Shown piece after piece: positions 6,514-10,874 of a stretch of 10,874 bases of DNA (positions are counted from its first letter, which is position 1; each line of letters starts with the position of its first letter). The position numbers and the translations under genes were made by a program. The stretch spans positions 1 through 10,874 of the forward strand of contig JBFJVD010000085.1 of NCBI GenBank assembly GCA_041624375.1, given 5' to 3'. This stretch comes from JBFJVD01 sp041624375. Its GTDB lineage: Bacteria; Chloroflexota; Anaerolineae; Anaerolineales; E44-bin32. The notes under the pieces are model-generated. The model ran no database searches. It was not told the origin of the DNA and saw nothing but the letters and a program-made list of their open reading frames with translations.

Positions 6514-7656
6514 CTAGCGTTCGATGCGCGGCAGCAGCCAGATCGCCCAGTCCTGTCCGGAGCTGCCATTGGCCAGGACGGCGAGCACAAATTCCACCGA
6601 TTGCCCGGCCAAGGAGCTCAAATCAAGGTCGACCTTCTTGATGTTGCCGTCATAGATTTCTGTCCACTGGCCAAGATTCTGGAGCGATCCGCCATTGGCG
6701 CGGTAATTGAGCTGGAAGATCACATTGCAGGCTGGCCCATTGAACCGACAGGCGAGGACGGCCTTGAAGCGGTCGCCAGCCTGGACATTAAACGCCGGGA
6801 ATCGCCCACTGATGACCCCATCATTCACCCACTCCGGATGTGTCCACAATCCGGGCTCGTTCTCCGTTTGCCCGTTCTCCAACTGTGGGTTGCTCAAACG
6901 GATGACAAAACCCGAGGCGTCCGTATCCGCTCCCGGACAGGCCAGCGCGCCGGCGCCGCTCACCCAGGAAGCGTCGCAGTAGTTGGCGGCAAAGTCGTAG
7001 GCGAGCGCCGGTTTTGGAGTCGGCGTCGGCCCGACGACGATCTGAACCCAGAACGGCTGGTCGGCGCTCGCGCCGAGCCCAAAGAGCACACCCTGAGCGT
7101 TGCGCAGCTTCCAATTGCCGCGGTAGGTTCCATTCGTCGCCGGCCCCCTGAGAGTGACGCTGAGATCAACCGTTTGGTTCGGCGCCACATTGCCCGGCAG
7201 CGGCACGGATGCAGGACCACTCATGTTGTTCCCGCTGTCGAACACCAGTGCATAACTCGATGTCCACGTGCAGGTGCCATTGTTGCGCAGGCGCCAGGTC
7301 TTGGTGAAGCTGGCATTCGCAGCGATGTTCGTGTCGTCGGGAATGGTGACATCACTCACGAAGCTGGCCCGATCGGTGCAGCCCGCCGTTCCCGGCGTTG
7401 GGGAAGGTCCGGTCGGGGTCAGCGTGATCGAGGGCGTGTCCGTAGCGCTCGGGGGCTGCGGAGTCTCCGTGATCGGCGGAGCCGTCGGCAGGTCCTGCAC
7501 CGCCTCGGTCAACTGGGCGGCCACCGTCTGGGCGGCTGCGGTTGCGAATGCATCCGGCGTCGGCTGGAGCCCAGGGAAATTGCAGGCCGAAAGGATCAGG
7601 CCGCCGGCGAGCAAGAAGACGGCAAACGAGCGGATTCTTCGTTGGTTCGCATTCAT
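6514..7656 (-). CDS. FW (NBR1-type Ig-like) domain lipoprotein, copy 2
   Basis: The product has 380 residues. The ATG at 7656 is chosen over the longer frame opening at 7785 because a GGAGGAG ribosome site stands nine bases upstream and a lipoprotein signal follows directly (basic MNANQRRIR, hydrophobic core, lipobox LSAC with C25). A low-complexity Pro/Thr linker covers about 57-90. Residues about 93-208 are the FW domain, with W121, W131, W182, W203 and the Cys pair C93/C129, at the same spacings as in the two neighbouring paralogues. After PTPTPKP the C-terminal part (about 218-380) is different from that of the paralogues: it starts AYDFAANYCDASW, holds four Cys (C227, C240, C303, C310), and has beta-rich text ending WLLPRIER. 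It looks like a lectin-like or carbohydrate-binding beta-sandwich, but I do not recognise a named family. Probably an exported binding protein; ligand unknown. Confidence 0.88.
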   Translation of the reverse strand: MNANQRRIRSFAVFLLAGGLILSACNFPGLQPTPDAFATAAAQTVAAQLTEAVQDLPTAPPITETPQPPSATDTPSITLTPTGPSPTPGTAGCTDRASFVSDVTIPDDTNIAANASFTKTWRLRNNGTCTWTSSYALVFDSGNNMSGPASVPLPGNVAPNQTVDLSVTLRGPATNGTYRGNWKLRNAQGVLFGLGASADQPFWVQIVVGPTPTPKPALAYDFAANYCDASWVSGAGALACPGADTDASGFVIRLSNPQLENGQTENEPGLWTHPEWVNDGVISGRFPAFNVQAGDRFKAVLACRFNGPACNVIFQLNYRANGGSLQNLGQWTEIYDGNIKKVDLDLSSLAGQSVEFVLAVLANGSSGQDWAIWLLPRIER

Positions 7657-7665
7657 GGCCTCTTT

Positions 7666-7672
7666 CTCCTCC
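7666..7672 (-). promoter_or_regulatory. Strong ribosome binding site of FW lipoprotein copy 2
   Basis: The minus strand reads GGAGGAG, nine bases before the ATG at 7656. It is the best Shine-Dalgarno in the window and fixes the start of this gene. Confidence 0.75.
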
Positions 7673-7736
7673 GTTCCAGTGGGTCCCACGCCCGATCTGA
7701 CTGCCTGGCGCGGGATCCTGGCTGAAACCCAGCAGG

Positions 7737-7765
7737 ATGCTACTTCGACTCCCGCTCCGAGGCAA
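7737..7765 (-). promoter_or_regulatory. Promoter candidate for FW lipoprotein copy 2
   Basis: TTGCCT at 7760-7765 and TAGCAT at 7737-7742 on the minus strand are 17 bases apart. Each matches its consensus at four of six bases. A start near 7730 would give a leader of about 74 bases. The 186-base gap (7657-7842) between the two lipoprotein genes otherwise holds only the ribosome site; no convincing terminator was found in it. Confidence 0.3.
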
Positions 7766-7842
7766 GACGCGCTACTCGCCTGCATAGACGCCCCGATGGA
7801 TCCTGCGGGTTCGAGCCTGCTGCAACAGCCGGGGGAGACCGA

Positions 7843-8829
7843 TCAGGGAATGCTCCAGGTGCGGAAATCGAGTGTGGCGACCACCAAGGTCCCGGCCGTC
7901 AGATGCTCAATTTCCAGCCGGCCAGGCCGCTCCTCTCCGGTGCGATAACACATGAGGTCGCCTTCCGCCAGATCCGCCAGAGGGATCGGCTCCGTCGAGA
8001 GCGGGGCCGTCTGGCATGCTTCGTAGTCTGGCACTCCGTCGCGCCAGACCACAAAGGCGGCGCCATTCTGCGGCATCAGAGCGCGTGTTTGATCCGGGAG
8101 GACAGCCAGCAGCAGATCGGCATCAGCTTCGGCGGGTCCCAGCCGGCCCGCATCCAGATCAACGGTCCAGCGTTCAGGCACATCCACTTTGCCGACCCGG
8201 TGGGTTCCGGGCTCGCCTTCGACCGGGGTTGGCGTCGGCCCGACGATAATCTGCACCCAGAAGGGTTGGGTGGGTTCGGCGCCAATGCCGAAAAGCTCAC
8301 CGGAAGGGGTCTGGATCATCCACTCGCCACGGTGGGTGCCCTCGACCTCGGGCGCGATCAGATCGATGGAGAGATCCACGGTGTCCTGGGGCGCGACCAG
8401 GCGAGGCAGGGGTACAAAGGCCAGCCCACTCATCCCATCCCCGCCGACGAAGACCAGCTGAAATCCAGGATCCCAGGAGCAAGTCCCGACGTTCCTCAAC
8501 CGCCACGTCTTCGTGAACGAAGTTCCGCCGCGGAATGGGCTGTCGTCCGGAACCGTCACGTCCTGAACGAAGCGTGCCTGATACCGGCATGTTGTGGCGG
8601 CTGGGCTCGCTCCTTCGGGGGCCGTGGTCACAGGTGGTGTGGGGAACGTCTGTGTGGAGGTGGGCTCGCCGGGCGGCGTCTGGGATTCGGCGATGGCCGC
8701 TGGAAAGCGGCAGGCGAGCAGGGCGAGCAGGAGGCCGACCAGCGTAGCCGCCAGACGCAGCCGGCGGGAGACGGGTGCTCGTTCCTGGTCAGGTTGGCGG
8801 GGGGCGGCCGCGGCGCGGTCGGTGATCAA
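7843..8829 (-). CDS. FW (NBR1-type Ig-like) domain lipoprotein, copy 3
   Basis: The frame has no ATG before its signal peptide. In-frame GTGs at 8928 and 8916 would overlap miaB by 79-91 bases, so the TTG at 8829, eight bases past the miaB stop, is preferred; the start remains uncertain and no ribosome site is clear. From the TTG the product has 328 residues. The hydrophobic segment LAATLVGLLLALLAC ends in a lipobox with C40. Residues about 81-197 are the FW domain, with W109, W119, W170, W191 and Cys pair C81/C117. After PTPTP, residues about 221-328 are the same unnamed C-terminal domain as in the copy at 5307-6389: WTVDLDAG, PQNGAAF, and C272/C294 with 22-residue spacing. The close spacing suggests co-transcription with miaB. 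The product should be a surface-anchored binding protein with unknown ligand. Confidence 0.82.
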   Translation of the reverse strand: MITDRAAAAPRQPDQERAPVSRRLRLAATLVGLLLALLACRFPAAIAESQTPPGEPTSTQTFPTPPVTTAPEGASPAATTCRYQARFVQDVTVPDDSPFRGGTSFTKTWRLRNVGTCSWDPGFQLVFVGGDGMSGLAFVPLPRLVAPQDTVDLSIDLIAPEVEGTHRGEWMIQTPSGELFGIGAEPTQPFWVQIIVGPTPTPVEGEPGTHRVGKVDVPERWTVDLDAGRLGPAEADADLLLAVLPDQTRALMPQNGAAFVVWRDGVPDYEACQTAPLSTEPIPLADLAEGDLMCYRTGEERPGRLEIEHLTAGTLVVATLDFRTWSIP

Positions 8830-8837
8830 GGTGGCCG

Positions 8838-10202
8838 TCAGCTGGCAACCGGGAGCGGAATGGCGGCCAGTTCCTTTCTCAAGGCTTGATCGGCCGGGGT
8901 GCCGACCATGCTCCACGGACCCGTCCACGTCAGGGTGACAGGGATCGACTGGCCCCGAAGATCGCCGGTCGCTTCAAAGAAGACCAGCTTATTGGTCCGG
9001 GTGCGGCCCTTCCAGCGGTCGCGCTGCCGACCCTCAACGAGCACTTCCACGGTCTGTCCCAGGTAGGCTGCGTTGATCTCTGTTGCGATTTGTTCCTGCA
9101 ACGCTTCAAGCTGGCGGAAGCGCCGCAGCTTCTCTTCTTCCGGTACATCGTTCTGCATTCGCCGTTGCGCGACCGTATGCGGGCGGGGGGAGTAGCGCGC
9201 CAGGTGGGCCACATCCAGCTTCAGCTCGGACAGCAGGGCATGGGTGCCTTCGAACTGGGCTTCTGTTTCGCCGGGAAATCCCACAATGATATCGGTGGCG
9301 ATGGAGACCCCGGGGATCCGCTCACGGATCCGCCCGACGAGCTGGCGATAATCTTCGGCACGGTAGCCGCGCTTCATCCGATCCAGGATCTCGTCATCTC
9401 CTGCCTGCACGGGGACTTCGATGTGTTCGCAGACCTTGGGCAATTCGGCAACGGCGTCGAGCAGCTCCTCAGTCATCCAGTTGGGGTGGGAGGTCAGGAA
9501 GCGGATGCGCTCGATGCCATCAATCTGATGAACGACGTGGAGCAGATCGGCGAGCGAGGGCCCATCCGGGATGTCTTTGCCGTAGCGGTCGACGATCTGG
9601 CCGAGCAAGGTGACCTCGCGCACGCCTTGCTGGGCCAAAGTCCGCACCTCTTGCGCGATCTCCCCCACCGGGCGGCTCTGCTCAATCCCGCGCCGAAAAG
9701 GAATGATGCAGAAGGTGCAGGCATGCGAGCAGCCGTAGACAACCGGGACATGCGCCGATACAAGCCGGCCGCGCTCATGGACCGGGAGGATCAGGTCCCC
9801 ATCCATCACAGCGTGCCGGGTGCTTGTTTCTTCCCTCCAGACGGCTCTCGAATCGGCCTGAAGCAGGTGCTCAACCAGCGGCAGCGGGTCCGAGGGCGGG
9901 GAAAAGACATCCACAAAGGGGAAACTTTCGCGCAGCTCCGGGTTGCCTCGTACGCCCACCAGACAGCCCATGAGATTGATGACCAGGTCGGGGCGGGCTT
10001 CTTTGAGCGGTTTCAGTGAGCTCAACCGCCCATAGGCTTTGTCTTCGGCGCTCTGGCGTACGACGCAGGTATTCAGCACAATGACGTCGGCGTCTTCCGC
10101 GCGACGCGTCGATCGATAACCCAACTTCTCGAGCGCCGAGGCCACTCGTTGGGAATCGGCCACGTTCATTTGACAACCGGCGGTCCACAGATGGTATTTC
10201 AT
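8838..10202 (-). CDS. miaB: tRNA-2-methylthio-N6-dimethylallyladenosine synthase (MiaB-type)
   Basis: The product has 454 residues and is a radical SAM methylthiotransferase that adds a methylthio group to i6A37 of tRNAs reading U-starting codons. The N-terminal domain has its three cluster cysteines: C10 (TAGCQMN), C46 (NTCVVRQ) and C80 (MGC). The radical SAM CxxxCxxC is C158, C162 and C165 in YGCSHACTFCIIPFRRG. Further family blocks are VGFPGETEAQF near 307 and ARYSPRPHT near 335. A TRAM domain follows from about residue 380. MiaB, MtaB and RimO are paralogues; the NTCVVR and LLGQ blocks favour MiaB, although the usual LLGQNV reads LLGQIV here. The ATG at 10202 begins at the conserved N-terminus. 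An ATG five codons earlier (10217) is also possible, and the frame opens to 10568 without family-like sequence. It diverges from the esterase-like gene and is followed after eight bases by a lipoprotein gene. Confidence 0.93.
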   Translation of the reverse strand: MKYHLWTAGCQMNVADSQRVASALEKLGYRSTRRAEDADVIVLNTCVVRQSAEDKAYGRLSSLKPLKEARPDLVINLMGCLVGVRGNPELRESFPFVDVFSPPSDPLPLVEHLLQADSRAVWREETSTRHAVMDGDLILPVHERGRLVSAHVPVVYGCSHACTFCIIPFRRGIEQSRPVGEIAQEVRTLAQQGVREVTLLGQIVDRYGKDIPDGPSLADLLHVVHQIDGIERIRFLTSHPNWMTEELLDAVAELPKVCEHIEVPVQAGDDEILDRMKRGYRAEDYRQLVGRIRERIPGVSIATDIIVGFPGETEAQFEGTHALLSELKLDVAHLARYSPRPHTVAQRRMQNDVPEEEKLRRFRQLEALQEQIATEINAAYLGQTVEVLVEGRQRDRWKGRTRTNKLVFFEATGDLRGQSIPVTLTWTGPWSMVGTPADQALRKELAAIPLPVAS

Positions 10203-10242
10203 CGCGTCACGTTGCATGCCAGCGGCACCCAGATTGGACCGC

Positions 10243-10251
10243 ATTCTACCA
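10243..10251 (-). promoter_or_regulatory. miaB promoter candidate (extended -10)
   Basis: The minus strand reads TGGTAGAAT: TGN followed by TAGAAT, five of six matches to TATAAT. No -35 is visible at the usual distance. A start near 10236 fits either miaB ATG (10217 or 10202). Confidence 0.45.
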
Positions 10252-10270
10252 TGTGGTGGGAACGGCGCAT

Positions 10271-10292
10271 CCAGCCGGCCGCCCGCGGCTGG
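10271..10292. repeat. 7-bp inverted repeat in the divergent miaB/esterase gap
   Basis: CCAGCCG at 10271-10277 and CGGCTGG at 10286-10292 flank an 8-base spacer, upstream of the miaB -10 candidate. It could be an operator, but in DNA this GC-rich a repeat of this size can arise by chance. The rest of the 205-base gap (10203-10407) shows no other clear element on the plus strand apart from the ribosome site at 10398-10401. Confidence 0.25.
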
Positions 10293-10397
10293 GCAGGCCG
10301 TCCATGGGCGGCGTGTTGCTGGGCCCAGGAACGGCGGCGCCGAGCAACCAGGTTCGCCGTGAGACGACTGGCTTCCCCCGCGCTCCATCCGAGATCT

Positions 10398-10401
10398 GGA
10401 G
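10398..10401 (+). promoter_or_regulatory. Ribosome binding site of the esterase-like lipoprotein
   Basis: GGAG stands six bases before the ATG at 10408. This supports that start over the in-frame ATG at 10420. Confidence 0.55.
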
Positions 10402-10407
10402 TGAAGT

Positions 10408-10874
10408 ATGATTCTGCGCATGGCACGCCGGCTAGTTACGCTCCGTCCTGGATGTAAGGCGTATCGCCTGGCGCCGCACCTCGCCTGGCTCAGTGCGCTG
10501 CTGCTTGCGGGAGCCTGCGCCGGAATGGAGGCGCCGGCCACGCCCGCCTCCGCCACCATACCGAGCACAACGCAGCCCCCACCGACGCAAACACCTACGC
10601 CTATCCCCCCGACGCAAACGCCGACACCCAGCCCAACTTCAACTCCCGACTGCCGGAACGATCCGGGACGGCTGCAGTCGCAAGCCTACCAGGGCGTCGC
10701 CATCGCCGGCGAAGTCCCGGTGGAGATCTACTTGCCGCCATGCTTCGACGAAGCCGAGCAAGGTTTGCCGGTCGTCTATCTGCTTCACGGCAAACCATTC
10801 GACGAGAGCCATTGGACCTCGCTGGGGCTTCTAGCGGTGGTTGAGGCGAGGGTGCGAGACGGGAGCTGGCCGCC
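10408..10874 (+). CDS. Lipoprotein with esterase-like alpha/beta-hydrolase start, 3' end outside window
   Basis: The frame starts with ATG after a GGAG ribosome site and stays open for 155 codons to the window edge, so the catalytic part is largely missing. A basic N-terminus and hydrophobic stretch (LAWLSALLLAGAC) end in a lipobox-like site with C37; the -3 residue is Ala rather than the usual Leu. Residues about 44-80 are a Thr/Pro linker containing a doubled nine-residue unit. The folded part begins near D81, with beta-strands VAIAGEVPVEIYLPPCF, then LPVVYLLHGKPFDESHW at 120-136. The LLHG motif followed by a Trp a few residues on is typical of the putative esterase (esterase D, PF00756) family, where it lies near the oxyanion hole. 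Substrate unknown: such proteins hydrolyse acyl esters, including feruloyl and other carbohydrate esters. This is the only plus-strand gene and it diverges from miaB. Confidence 0.78.
   Translation, partial: MILRMARRLVTLRPGCKAYRLAPHLAWLSALLLAGACAGMEAPATPASATIPSTTQPPPTQTPTPIPPTQTPTPSPTSTPDCRNDPGRLQSQAYQGVAIAGEVPVEIYLPPCFDEAEQGLPVVYLLHGKPFDESHWTSLGLLAVVEARVRDGSWP
10579..10632 (+). repeat. Two-copy 27-base coding repeat in the Pro/Thr linker
   Basis: Units 10579-10605 and 10606-10632 encode PPTQTPTPI and PPTQTPTPS. They differ at several third positions, so the duplication is not very recent or is kept by selection on the protein. The repeat forms part of the flexible spacer between the lipid anchor and the hydrolase domain. 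Confidence 0.6.

Noticed and set aside
7022..7037. 16-base identity with 8231-8246 between two lipoprotein genes, as a sign of recent duplication or gene conversion
   Set aside because: It encodes the strongly conserved VGPTP segment after the FW domain, and flanking DNA diverges quickly. Protein-level conservation explains it.
6499..7725. Plus-strand open frame of 408 codons opposite FW lipoprotein 2
   Set aside because: The translation is Arg/Gly-rich with no family motif, and the opposite strand has a lipobox, an FW domain and a strong ribosome site.
7804..7820. tRNA T-arm-like string containing GGTTCGAGCC between two lipoprotein genes
   Set aside because: The stem around TTCGAGC does not pair properly and no acceptor, D or anticodon arms were found around it.
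10407..10412. TATGAT as a -10 for a leaderless transcript starting at the ATG at 10420
   Set aside because: It overlaps the ATG at 10408, which has a good ribosome site. No -35 or TGN element accompanies it.
10203..10568. N-terminal extension of miaB to a start at 10568
   Set aside because: The extra 122 residues are low-complexity Arg/Ala/Pro text with no family match. They cover the divergent upstream region including the promoter candidate and the start of the plus-strand lipoprotein.

Overview
The window is high-GC bacterial DNA holding eight protein genes. Seven are on the minus strand and one, at the right edge, is on the plus strand. Two genes are cut by the window ends. The protein style suggests Chloroflexota, probably an Anaerolineae-like lineage: lipoproteins with Pro/Thr-rich (PTPTP) linkers, tandem NBR1-type Ig-like (FW, four-tryptophan) lipoproteins, and a receiver protein with a roadblock-like domain. 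This assignment is an inference from style; no rRNA or other direct marker is present.

Layout in the direction of minus-strand transcription (right to left): miaB (tRNA methylthiotransferase, 8838-10202), then 8 bases later an FW-domain lipoprotein (7843-8829), a second FW lipoprotein (6514-7656) followed by a strong hairpin, a third FW lipoprotein (5307-6389) followed by another hairpin, a multidomain receiver protein (3623-5233), polA (770-3559), and a TPR-repeat protein whose 3' end leaves the window (1-660). Diverging from miaB across about 205 bases, a plus-strand lipoprotein with an esterase-like alpha/beta-hydrolase beginning starts at 10408 and runs off the right edge.

The most unusual gene is the 536-residue receiver protein. 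Its N-terminal receiver has lost two of the five usual signature residues. It is followed by a roadblock/LC7-like domain, a long acidic Pro-rich linker with a repeated DWIP-containing motif, and a C-terminal domain that reads as an IS200/IS605 (Y1, HUH) transposase fold. Both catalytic elements of that fold are gone: the HUH motif reads Tyr-Met-Ser and the nucleophilic Tyr position is Phe. This looks like a domesticated, catalytically dead transposase domain recruited into a signalling protein directly upstream of polA.

The three FW lipoproteins are clearly paralogous. The four FW tryptophans have identical spacing in all three, as does a Cys pair. The C-terminal parts differ: the first and third share one unnamed domain and the second carries a different one. 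They are probably surface-exposed binding proteins; no ligand can be read from the sequence.

Several genes have an extended -10 promoter candidate (TGN plus a TA-containing hexamer) just upstream, usually with little or no -35. No tRNA, rRNA, CRISPR array, intact insertion sequence or prophage gene was seen.
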